This document shows, one piece after another, positions 7,236 through 14,151 of a DNA stretch of 47,539 nt (position 1 is its first letter; the number at the start of each line of letters is the position of its first letter). Made by a program: the position numbers and the translations under genes. Origin of the DNA: Streptomyces harenosi (GTDB taxonomy: Bacteria; Actinomycetota; Actinomycetes; Streptomycetales; Streptomycetaceae). Under the pieces are notes generated by a model. That model ran no database searches and was not told the DNA's origin. It worked only from the letters and a program-made list of their open reading frames with translations. The stretch lies in NCBI RefSeq assembly GCF_011008945.1, contig NZ_WYCT01000011.1, positions 1-47,539 of the forward strand, written 5' to 3'.

Positions 7236-8909
7236 ATGGATGCCGACGTCATCGTCGTCGGAGCGGGCCTCGCGGGCCTGGTCGCGGCACACGAACTGAC
7301 CAGCCGGGGCAGGAAGGTCGCGCTCGTCGACCAGGAGAACGCCGCCAACCTCGGCGGGCAGGCGTTCTGGTCGTTCGGCGGGCTGTTCCTCGTCGGCAGT
7401 CCGGAGCAGCGGCGCCTGGGCATCAAGGACTCCTTCGAACTGGCCTGGAACGACTGGCAGGGCAGCGCGGGGTTCGACCGGCTCGCGGACGAGGACTCCT
7501 GGGCGGTGCGCTGGGCGCGGGCCTACGTGGAATTCGCGGCGGGGGAGAAGCGGTCCTGGCTGGACGGGCACGGCATCACCTTCCTGCCCACCGTCGGCTG
7601 GGCCGAGCGCGGCGACCTCACCGCCCACGGGCACGGCAACTCCGTACCCCGCTTCCACATCGCGTGGGGGACCGGTACCGGGGTCGTGGAGCCGTTCGTC
7701 CGCTACGCCCGGCAGGCCGCGCGGGACGGGCTGCTCACCTTCCACCACCGCCACCGGGTCGACGAGCTCCTCGTCGAGGGCGGCGCCGCGCGGGGCGTGC
7801 GCGGCACGGTCCTGGCCGAGGACACCTCGCCCCGGGGCGTCGCCTCCAACCGCGACCGTGCCGGCGACTTCGAGCTCACCGCCCAGGCCGTCGTCCTCAC
7901 CACCGGCGGGATCGGCGCCAACCACGACCTCGTCCGCCGCCACTGGCCCGAACGCCTCGGCACACCTCCGAAGGAGATGGTCACGGGCGTCCCCGCGTAC
8001 GTCGACGGGCGGATGCTGGACATCAGTGCCCGGGCGGGCGTCCGCCTGGTCAACCGCGACCGCATGTGGCACTACACCGAGGGCCTGCGGAACTGGGACC
8101 CGATCTGGCCCGGCCACGGCATCCGCATCCTGTCCGGGCCGTCCCCGATGTGGTTCGACGCCCTCGGCCGCCGCCTGCCCGCACCCTGCCTGCCCGGGTA
8201 CGACACCCTCGGCACCCTGAAACACCTGCGGACCACCGAGGACCTCGCCGGGTACGACCACTCCTGGTTCATCCTCACCCGCAAGACCATCGAGAAGGAG
8301 TTCGCCCTGTCGGGTTCCGAGCAGAATCCCGACATCACCGCCAAGGACCGCGGCGCGGTGCTGCGCCAGCGCCTCCTCGGCAGGGGGGCGCCCGGACCGG
8401 TGGCCGCGTTCGTGCGGCACGGCGCGGACTTCGTGACCGCGGCCACGCTCGAGGGCCTCGTGGACCGGATGAACGGGCTGACCGGCGAGCCGCTCCTGGA
8501 CGCCGCGGACATCCGCCGCCAGATCGAGGCCCGTGACCTCCAGATCGACCGTCCCTACGGCAAGGACGCCCAGGTCCAGGGCATCCGCAACGCCCGCCGC
8601 TACATCGGCGACCGCCTCGGCCGGGTCGCCGCGCCGCACCGCCTCCTCGACCCGGCGGCCGGCCCCCTCATCGGCGTCAGGCTGCACATCCTCACCCGCA
8701 AGACCCTCGGCGGCATCCAGACCGACCTGGACTCCCGCGCCCTCGGCACCGACGGCGAGCCCGTCGACGGGCTCTACGCGGCCGGCGAGGTCGCCGGCTT
8801 CGGGGGCGGCGGCGTCCACGGCTACAACGCCCTGGAGGGGACCTTCCTCGGCGGCTGCCTGTTCTCCGGGCGGGCGGCGGGGCGGGCCGCGGCCCGGCAG
8901 ACCGCCTGA
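7236..8909 (+). CDS. FAD-binding dehydrogenase (KSTD/fumarate reductase-like)
   Basis: A 557-residue flavoprotein. The N-terminal dinucleotide-binding motif is VVGAGLAG with G9, G11 and G14, followed by ALVDQE. A second flavin segment lies at VVLTTGGIGANHDLVRRHWPE, and the C-terminal FAD signature is GLYAAGEVAGFGGGG-VHGYNALEGTFLGGCLFSGRAAG. The arrangement matches the COG3573-type family related to 3-ketosteroid delta-1-dehydrogenases and fumarate reductase flavoproteins; the substrate is unknown. The start is the ATG at 7236 after AAAGGGA. It is preceded by 280 bp without another gene, shared with the divergent AlkB-like gene. It may oxidise a steroid or other CH-CH substrate. Confidence 0.88.
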   Translation: MDADVIVVGAGLAGLVAAHELTSRGRKVALVDQENAANLGGQAFWSFGGLFLVGSPEQRRLGIKDSFELAWNDWQGSAGFDRLADEDSWAVRWARAYVEFAAGEKRSWLDGHGITFLPTVGWAERGDLTAHGHGNSVPRFHIAWGTGTGVVEPFVRYARQAARDGLLTFHHRHRVDELLVEGGAARGVRGTVLAEDTSPRGVASNRDRAGDFELTAQAVVLTTGGIGANHDLVRRHWPERLGTPPKEMVTGVPAYVDGRMLDISARAGVRLVNRDRMWHYTEGLRNWDPIWPGHGIRILSGPSPMWFDALGRRLPAPCLPGYDTLGTLKHLRTTEDLAGYDHSWFILTRKTIEKEFALSGSEQNPDITAKDRGAVLRQRLLGRGAPGPVAAFVRHGADFVTAATLEGLVDRMNGLTGEPLLDAADIRRQIEARDLQIDRPYGKDAQVQGIRNARRYIGDRLGRVAAPHRLLDPAAGPLIGVRLHILTRKTLGGIQTDLDSRALGTDGEPVDGLYAAGEVAGFGGGGVHGYNALEGTFLGGCLFSGRAAGRAAARQTA

Positions 8910-8928
8910 GCCCGGCGCAAGCAGCCCC

Positions 8929-9282
8929 TCACGCCTCGTCGAGGAGGCGGGCCAGCACCGCGGCGTGACTGCTCGCCGTGTCCTTGGACGCGGTCAGCAG
9001 CGTCACCGGGCCCCGGCGCAGCAGCTCCCGCATCCGGCCGAGGGCCTCGGCGGCCTGGGGAGCGGCGAGCTCCGCCGCGTAGCGCTCGCCGAACTCCTCG
9101 TAGGAGCCCTCGCCCGCGTGGTACCAGCGGCGCAGTTCCGTCGACGGCGTCAGCTCCTTGGGCCACTCGTCCACCCGCGCCGCGTCCTTCGCCAGACCGC
9201 GCGGCCACAGCCGGTCCACCAGGACCCGCGTGCCGTCCTCGGGCTCGGGCGGGTCGTAGACACGCCGGACGCGAACGCTCAC
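8929..9282 (-). CDS. DUF488 family protein
   Basis: A 117-residue DUF488 protein. Typical features are VRRVYDPPEP near the start, DRLWPRGLAKDAARVDEW in the middle, the ELRRWYHAG motif, and the C-terminal VTLLTASKD strand-turn resembling the nucleotide- or anion-binding loop of the fold. The function of the family is not established. The GTG start at 9282 follows a GGAAGGGG site by 7 nt. It converges on the FAD dehydrogenase (19-nt gap) and is divergent from the DUF6098 gene across a 179-bp region. Confidence 0.88.
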   Translation of the reverse strand: MSVRVRRVYDPPEPEDGTRVLVDRLWPRGLAKDAARVDEWPKELTPSTELRRWYHAGEGSYEEFGERYAAELAAPQAAEALGRMRELLRRGPVTLLTASKDTASSHAAVLARLLDEA

Positions 9283-9394
9283 CGCCGGACCCCTTCCACG
9301 CTGGACGGCTCTGCCGCGAGCCTACGCCGGGCCGCGGGCGGACGCGCGGCCTGCGGCGGCGGTGCGCGGCCGGACGAGCGGACGGCGGTCGTCC

Positions 9395-9419
9395 GATTCT
9401 CTCCCGGTGGTGCGGGTAC
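9395..9419 (+). promoter_or_regulatory. Candidate SigB-family promoter of the DUF6098 gene
   Basis: GATT (9395-9398), a 15-bp spacer and GGGTAC (9414-9419) match GNNT-N14-16-GGGTAY. The hexamer ends 43 nt before the ATG at 9462, an ordinary leader length, and a GAAAGGT ribosome site lies between them. The assignment is by motif only. Confidence 0.6.
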
Positions 9420-9461
9420 TCCGTCCGCCGGACGGAGAACAGTGACGAGAAAGGTCAGGAC

Positions 9462-9911
9462 ATGAGCGCATCGGGCGACCTGCCGGTCGTGCGGACCCTC
9501 GCCGAACTCACCGGCCTGGTCGAACGGCGCCAGGGCTTGTACGTGCGCTGGTCGCGGGGCCCGGAGACCGACCTCACCGACGTGTCCAGCAAGGACGAGC
9601 TCACCGGAACGCCCATGCCTGGGCTGTCCGCCAACCCGCTCGACGTCGAGGAGTGGTGGCAGGACCGGCCCGCCCGGGTGTGGGTGGCGCGCCGGCTGCA
9701 CGACTACGCCCACCTGCCGCACGACAAGGGGCCCGGCGTCCGGGCCTGGGTGCTGACCGGCCGGGAGATCGGGCGCGGACCGGACAACGAGCCGCTGGTG
9801 ACCGACGCCCACCCGCTGTGCTGGATCGACTCCGGGGTGATCGACGAGGCCCGCGCCGAGGTGGACCGCCAGGAACGCCCCTGGGGGCCGCTGCGCCGCA
9901 CCGGACGCTGA
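9462..9911 (+). CDS. DUF6098 family protein
   Basis: A soluble 149-residue protein that I recognise as DUF6098, an actinobacterial family without known function. Conserved-looking blocks are LYVRWSRGPETDL, SSKDELTG-PMPGLSANPL, EEWW and RVWVARRLHDYAHLPHDKGPGVRAWVLTG. It has no membrane segment and no recognisable catalytic motif. The start is an ATG at 9462 with GAAAGGTCAGGAC in front. A SigB-type promoter motif lies 43 nt upstream, so a stress-induced role is plausible. Its last codons form the left arm of a strong hairpin. Confidence 0.83.
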   Translation: MSASGDLPVVRTLAELTGLVERRQGLYVRWSRGPETDLTDVSSKDELTGTPMPGLSANPLDVEEWWQDRPARVWVARRLHDYAHLPHDKGPGVRAWVLTGREIGRGPDNEPLVTDAHPLCWIDSGVIDEARAEVDRQERPWGPLRRTGR

Positions 9912-9925
9912 GCGGCCCCCAGGGG
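9878..9925. terminator. Hairpin terminator overlapping the DUF6098 3' end
   Basis: Perfect 15-bp arms CCCCTGGGGGCCGCT (9878-9892) and its reverse complement (9911-9925) enclose an 18-nt loop that contains the TGA stop of the DUF6098 gene. Position between two convergent genes suggests termination for both strands. There is no U-tract. Confidence 0.65.
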
Positions 9926-9944
9926 AATGCCGGCCGGGCCCCGT

Positions 9945-10196
9945 TCAGCCCGAGTTCCTGCGCGCCGCGACGCGCCGCTTCAGCGCGCGCCGTTCGTTCT
10001 CGCTCGTCCCGCCCCAGACGCCGATGGACTGCCCGGTCTCGAGCGCCCATTGCAGGCACTGCTCACGGACCGGACAGGTCCGGCAGACCGCCTTCGCCTG
10101 CTCGGTCTGGAGCGCGGCCGGACCCGACGTGCCGACCGGGAAGAAGAGTTCGGGATCCTCGTGGCGGCACGCGGCGTGCTCTCGCCAGTTGCCCAT
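9945..10196 (-). CDS. WhiB-family iron-sulfur regulator (WblE/WhiB1-like)
   Basis: An 83-residue WhiB-like protein. The four cluster-ligating cysteines are C10, C38, C41 and C47 (C-x27-CxxC-x5-C), followed by the G59-VWGG turn that contacts the sigma region 4 partner in this family, and a basic C-terminus (RRALKRRVAARR). Wbl proteins carry a [4Fe-4S] cluster and act with the principal sigma factor in development, redox or antibiotic responses. DPELFFPVG...GPA is closest in my memory to WblE/WhiB1. I chose the ATG at 10196 because AGGTGA lies 5 nt upstream; a GTG three codons earlier is possible. Confidence 0.92.
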   Translation of the reverse strand: MGNWREHAACRHEDPELFFPVGTSGPAALQTEQAKAVCRTCPVREQCLQWALETGQSIGVWGGTSENERRALKRRVAARRNSG

Positions 10197-10376
10197 CAAA
10201 GTCACCTGCGATCGAAGTAGTACATGCCGTCGTACTGTCGTTTGCTCGCTTACGGGTCACCTGTTGTCGCGTGGATGAAACAGCCGTAAGGCATCGGAAG
10301 TCACGAATTCACCGGAACCGGGCCCCGGTTGGACGGGCCGGCCGCGGCCGGCGCCGGCACGGCACCGCTTGCGCGG

Positions 10377-11288
10377 CTACTGCCGCAGCGCCCCGGCGGC
10401 GGCCGTCGCCACCGCTTCGGCCACCACCGCCAGCGCCGGCGAATCGAGCTTCCACTGCTGCCAGTACAGGGGGACGTCGACCGAGCGGCCCGGGGCGAGG
10501 GGGACGAGCCGGCCGGCGCGCAGCAGGGGGTCCGCCTGCGCCTCGGGCACCATGCCCCAGCCCAGCCCGGCGGCGACCGCCTCGACGAACCCCTCCGACG
10601 TCGGTACGTAGTGCCGCACCCCGCTGGCGCCGCCCCGGCCCCGCCGCAGCCGGCGGACGAAGCCGTCCTGGAAGTCGTCGCGCCGGTCGAAGGCCACCAC
10701 GGGAGCCCGGCCGAGCACCTCCCGCAGCGGACCGTCCAGGTGCCGCGCGGCGAACTCCGGCGCCGCCACGGGCAGATACCGCATCCGGCCCAGCGCCCGC
10801 ACGGAGCAGCCGGGCACGGGATCCGGGGACGAGGTCACCGCGGCCATCACCGCCCCCTCCCGCAGCAGCGCCGCCGTGTGGTCCTCGTCCTCGCGGCGCA
10901 GCTCGAAACAGAGCCCCGGCGCGCGCGGGACGCCGGTCAGCGCCCCCAGGAACCAGGTCGCCAGCGAGTCGGCGTTCACCGCCACCGAGACGCGGGTCGC
11001 CTCCCCGGCGCCGCTCAGGCCCAGTTCGGCGTAGGCGTCCCGCTCCAGCCGGGCCAGCTGGCGGGCCAGCCGCACCAGCACCGCCCCCGACTCCGTCGGC
11101 CGCACCGGCTTGGTGCGCAGCAGCAGCACCCGGCCCGTGCGCTGCTCCAGTGCCTTCACCCGCTGACTGACCGCGGACGGCGTCACATGGAGCACGGTGG
11201 CGGCCGCGTCGAACGTCCCCTCGTCCACCACCGCCAGCAACGTCCGCACCTGGTCCAGCGGCAGCTCGGCCGTCGTCTCCGCAGTCAT
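10377..11288 (-). CDS. lysG: LysR-family regulator, LysG/ArgP type
   Basis: A 303-residue LysR-type regulator. The N-terminal winged helix-turn-helix is at residues about 10-70 (DEGTFDAAATVLHVTPSAVSQRVKALE), followed by a linker helix and a periplasmic-binding-like effector domain. It is divergently placed from a LysE/ArgO amino-acid exporter with a 76-bp gap. That is the LysG-LysE arrangement of Corynebacterium, where LysG with lysine or arginine activates lysE. The assignment rests on that context plus the LTRT-like N-terminal features. There is no clear ribosome site before the ATG at 11288, so the transcript may have a very short leader. Confidence 0.85.
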   Translation of the reverse strand: MTAETTAELPLDQVRTLLAVVDEGTFDAAATVLHVTPSAVSQRVKALEQRTGRVLLLRTKPVRPTESGAVLVRLARQLARLERDAYAELGLSGAGEATRVSVAVNADSLATWFLGALTGVPRAPGLCFELRREDEDHTAALLREGAVMAAVTSSPDPVPGCSVRALGRMRYLPVAAPEFAARHLDGPLREVLGRAPVVAFDRRDDFQDGFVRRLRRGRGGASGVRHYVPTSEGFVEAVAAGLGWGMVPEAQADPLLRAGRLVPLAPGRSVDVPLYWQQWKLDSPALAVVAEAVATAAAGALRQ

Positions 11289-11303
11289 GGATCTGAAGTT
11301 ACG

Positions 11304-11327
11304 CTAAAGAGCCGTAAGAATCCTTAG
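11304..11327. promoter_or_regulatory. Dyad operator candidate between lysG and lysE
   Basis: An imperfect palindrome CTAAAGA...TCCTTAG spans 11304-11327, in an AT-rich stretch between the two divergent starts. The outer bases CTAA.GA pair with their counterparts in the other half, leaving a T-N11-A type core, as expected for a LysR-family binding site. Confidence 0.5.
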
Positions 11328-11364
11328 CTGTACCTTGGGTGATCATCCGCCTAGCGTCGACGGC

Positions 11365-11976
11365 ATGAACAGCACCCTCGCCGCCGCGGCCGCCGGATTC
11401 GGCACCGGCCTGTCGCTCATCGTCGCCATCGGCGCACAGAACGCCTTCGTCCTGCGACAGGGGATCCGCCGTGAAGCCGTCCTCGCGGTGGTGGGCATCT
11501 GCGCCCTGTCCGACGCGGTGCTCATCGCGCTCGGTGTCGGCGGCGTCGGCGCGGTGGTGGTGGCCTGGCCGGGCGCGCTGACCGCGGTGGGCTGGATCGG
11601 CGGGGCGTTCCTGCTCTGCTACGGCGCCCTGGCCGCCCGGCGGGTGCTGCGGCCCGGCACGCTCGTCGCCCAGGGGGAGGCGGCGGGCTCGCGTCGGCGG
11701 GCCGTGCTCACCTGCCTGGCGCTGACCTGGCTCAACCCCCACGTCTACCTCGACACCGTCTTCCTGCTCGGCTCCGTCGCCGCCGACCGGGGCCCGCTGC
11801 GCTGGACCTTCGGACTCGGTGCCGCGTGCGCCAGCCTGTGCTGGTTCGCCGCGCTCGGGTTCGGCGCCCGGTTCCTCGGCCGCTTCCTGGCGCGGCCCGC
11901 GGCCTGGCGCGTGCTGGACGCCCTGGTCGCGGTCACCATGATCGCCCTCGGCGTGACGCTGATCGCGGGAGCCTGA
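11365..11976 (+). CDS. lysE: LysE/ArgO-family amino-acid exporter
   Basis: A 203-residue membrane protein of the LysE family, which exports lysine and/or arginine using the proton gradient. About six hydrophobic helices are visible. The family signature SLIVAIGAQNAFVLRQGIRR follows the first helix, and LTWLNPHVYLDTVFLLGS carries the conserved NPHxYLD motif of the LysE/ArgO branch. The start is the ATG at 11365, giving the usual family length. It is paired with the divergent LysG-type regulator, which probably activates it when basic amino acids accumulate. Confidence 0.9.
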   Translation: MNSTLAAAAAGFGTGLSLIVAIGAQNAFVLRQGIRREAVLAVVGICALSDAVLIALGVGGVGAVVVAWPGALTAVGWIGGAFLLCYGALAARRVLRPGTLVAQGEAAGSRRRAVLTCLALTWLNPHVYLDTVFLLGSVAADRGPLRWTFGLGAACASLCWFAALGFGARFLGRFLARPAAWRVLDALVAVTMIALGVTLIAGA

Positions 11977-12052
11977 GCCGGGGGCCGGGCGCCGCGGACG
12001 TACTGCGATAGTGAACCCGAGCCGAAAGATGTAGCGAGCATGTAGGAAGCGC

Positions 12053-13357
12053 GTGGACACCAGCGACAGCACCACCGAACCGGGGGCGCAGGGCCCCACC
12101 GAGGACTCCGCCCAGCGGCGGCGGCGCGGCCGTCGCCGCTGGGCGATGGACACCCGCCCGCTGCGCCGCCCCGCCTACCGCCGGCTGTGGACGTCGACCA
12201 CCGTCACGGCCGTCGGCAGCCAGCTCACCGCCGTCGCCGTGCCCCAGCAGATCTACGGCATCACCGGCTCCTCCGCGTGGGTGGGCACCGCGAGCCTGGC
12301 CGGCCTGGTGCCGCTGGTGGTCTTCGCCCTGTGGGGCGGGGCGGTCGCCGACGCCGTGGACCGCCGCAAGCTGCTGCTGATCACCAACACCGGCATAGCC
12401 GTCACCTCGCTGCTGTTCTGGCTGCAGGCGGTCACCGGGCTGGAGTCGGTGGCCGCCCTGATGCTGCTGCTGGCGCTTCAGCAGGCGTTCTGGGGCTTGA
12501 ACGCGCCGGCCCGCAGCGCCTCCATCGCCCGCCTGGTGCCGGAGGAGGAACTGCCCGCCGCCAACGCCCTCGGCTCCACCGTCATGCAGACCGGCCAGGT
12601 GGTCGGCCCGCTGCTGGCCGGCGTCCTCATCCCCGTCGTCGGCCTGCCCGAGCTGTATCTCCTCGACGCCCTGGCCCTGTGCGTCACGGTATGGGCGGTC
12701 CACCGGCTGCCGCCGCTGCCGCCCCTGTCCGGCGCGGGGAGGCGGCGCGCGGGACTGCGGGAGGTCGTGGCAGGCTTCCGCTACATCGCCGGCCACACGG
12801 TCGTGCTGCTGTCCTTCCTCGCCGACATCGTCGCCATGGTGCTCGGCATGCCCCGCGCCCTGTTCCCGGAGCTGGCCGCCCAGACGTACGCCCCGTACGG
12901 GGAGGGACTCGCCCTCGGCCTGCTGTACGCGGCCATCCCCATCGGGGCGGTGCTCGGCGGGCTGTTCTCCGGCACCTTCTCGCGGGCCCGCGGGCACGGC
13001 TGGATGGTGATCGGCGCGGTCGTGGTCTGGGGCGCGGCCATCGCCGGTTGCGGGCTCAGCGGCAGTCTGTGGCTCGCGGTGGCCTTCCTCGCCGTCGCCG
13101 GGGTCGCGGACATGGTCTCCATGGTCTTCCGCGGCGCGATCCTGCTGTCCGCCGCGACCGACGAGATGCGCGGCCGGATGCAGGGCGTCTTCACCGTGGT
13201 CGTCGCGGGCGGCCCGCGCCTGGCCGACGTGCTGCACGGCACCGCGGGCTCGGCCTTCGGCCCCCGGGCCGCCGTCACGGGCGGCGGCCTGCTCGTCGTC
13301 GCCGTGATGCTGGCCCTGGCCTTCGCCGCCCCGGCGCTGCGCCGCTACCGCGTCTGA
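12053..13357 (+). CDS. MFS transporter (EntS/MFS_3-like)
   Basis: A 434-residue major facilitator superfamily exporter. A cytoplasmic N-terminus rich in Arg (residues 1-45) is followed by twelve predicted helices. The motif-A loop between helices 2 and 3 reads GGAVADAVDRRK. The AYRRLWTSTTVTAVGSQ entry resembles the enterobactin/macrolide exporter (EntS-like) group. The substrate is unknown. The GTG start at 12053 follows AGGAAG. The gene starts 76 bp after lysE, in the same direction, so partial read-through is possible. It converges on the cyclic-nucleotide-domain gene with a 4-bp gap. Confidence 0.87.
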   Translation: MDTSDSTTEPGAQGPTEDSAQRRRRGRRRWAMDTRPLRRPAYRRLWTSTTVTAVGSQLTAVAVPQQIYGITGSSAWVGTASLAGLVPLVVFALWGGAVADAVDRRKLLLITNTGIAVTSLLFWLQAVTGLESVAALMLLLALQQAFWGLNAPARSASIARLVPEEELPAANALGSTVMQTGQVVGPLLAGVLIPVVGLPELYLLDALALCVTVWAVHRLPPLPPLSGAGRRRAGLREVVAGFRYIAGHTVVLLSFLADIVAMVLGMPRALFPELAAQTYAPYGEGLALGLLYAAIPIGAVLGGLFSGTFSRARGHGWMVIGAVVVWGAAIAGCGLSGSLWLAVAFLAVAGVADMVSMVFRGAILLSAATDEMRGRMQGVFTVVVAGGPRLADVLHGTAGSAFGPRAAVTGGGLLVVAVMLALAFAAPALRRYRV

Positions 13358-13361
13358 CGCC

Positions 13362-13817
13362 TCACAGGGAGCCGCGCCGGTGCAGCGCGAACTGCTCCAT
13401 GAGCTGGCCGCGGGTCATCTCCAGCCGGTGCGCGAGGATCTCGGCGACCGAGCGCATCAGCGTCAGCCCGAGCTGCGGCTCCTCCTCGCACAGCCCCAGC
13501 ACCGCCGCCGCGTCGAACTCGTAGGCCCGTACCGGGCTGAACGCCTCCGCGCCGAAATCCCACCGGTACGGCGGGAAGAGCCAGGACCAGCCGAGAAGGT
13601 CGCCGGCGCCCAGGCTCGCCACCGTCATCCGTTCCAGGGACGACACCCGCTGGGTCAGCGAGACCGCGCCGGAGCGGATCACCCAGAAGCGGTCGGCCGT
13701 GCCGCCCGGCTCGAAGATGACGGCGTCCTCCGGGAAGGACACCTCCCGGGCGAGTGCCGTCAGGCGCCCGCGCTGCGGCGGCGGAAGCGCGGTGAGCAGT
13801 TTGATCGCTTTGGTCAT
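13362..13817 (-). CDS. Cyclic nucleotide-binding domain protein without HTH
   Basis: A 151-residue stand-alone CAP_ED domain. The beta-roll runs from about residue 18 to 115 (FPEDAVIFEPGGTADRFWVIRSGAVSLTQ), followed by a helix (EEPQLGLTLMRSVAEILAHRLEMTRGQLMEQF). There is no C-terminal winged helix, so it cannot be an ordinary Crp/Fnr DNA-binding regulator. The phosphate-binding cassette is poorly conserved (FSPVRAYEF), so cAMP binding is uncertain. It might be a sensor subunit for another protein. The ATG at 13817 has GAGGAG upstream. It is the only gene on this strand between the MFS gene and the strong hairpin at 14005. Confidence 0.82.
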   Translation of the reverse strand: MTKAIKLLTALPPPQRGRLTALAREVSFPEDAVIFEPGGTADRFWVIRSGAVSLTQRVSSLERMTVASLGAGDLLGWSWLFPPYRWDFGAEAFSPVRAYEFDAAAVLGLCEEEPQLGLTLMRSVAEILAHRLEMTRGQLMEQFALHRRGSL

Positions 13818-14151
13818 GACGCGGGGCTCCTCGCCGGGATCTGCTGTCCGGTGCTTTCCCTACGCCCATTTCAGCGGGTGCGGACACCTTGGGCACCTCG
13901 GCGGACGGCGATGGCGAAGGATCGCGGGCCGCAGTCCGGAAACCGGCGGCCTTTGGGCCCCGTCCGGCGCGGTGGTCCGGGGCGTTGCCGCCAGGGCATG
14001 AAAAGGCCCTGGCTGGACGGGGGAAACCAGCCAGGGCCGTACGCGGTGACGCCGGAGGACCCGGTGCGGTCGACTCCGTCGCCACGTATGTATGAACGCT
14101 AAACCATTTTTGGCCGCCGCGTGAAATCGGAACCGGGCCGCGTGACCGGTC
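13818..14151 (-). other. Intergenic region with a terminator and a promoter-like AT island
   Basis: This 334-bp gap has no supported coding sequence. It holds the strong hairpin at 14005-14038 and, about 50-80 bp upstream of it on the minus strand, an AT-rich island (about 14084-14117, containing TTTAGCGTTCATACATACG). Together they could be the promoter and terminator of a small transcript of about 90 nt, or simply the decarboxylase 3' end and an unrelated regulatory site. No Rfam family was recognised. Confidence 0.35.
14005..14038 (-). terminator. Intrinsic terminator with U-tract (minus strand)
   Basis: Perfect 12-bp arms GGCCCTGGCTGG and CCAGCCAGGGCC surround a 10-nt loop. On the minus strand the hairpin is followed directly by TTTT, a canonical intrinsic terminator, unlike most hairpins in this GC-rich window. 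It lies 114 bp beyond the decarboxylase stop and 188 bp before the cyclic-nucleotide-domain gene. Confidence 0.75.

Noticed and set aside
8197..8246. GGGTAC hexamers inside the FAD dehydrogenase gene
   Set aside because: They lie within a conserved coding region with no downstream start; expected by chance.
13345..14085. A 246-codon minus-strand frame starting at a GTG near the AT island
   Set aside because: It runs out of frame through the cyclic-nucleotide-domain gene and is Arg/Pro/Gly rich without any family similarity.
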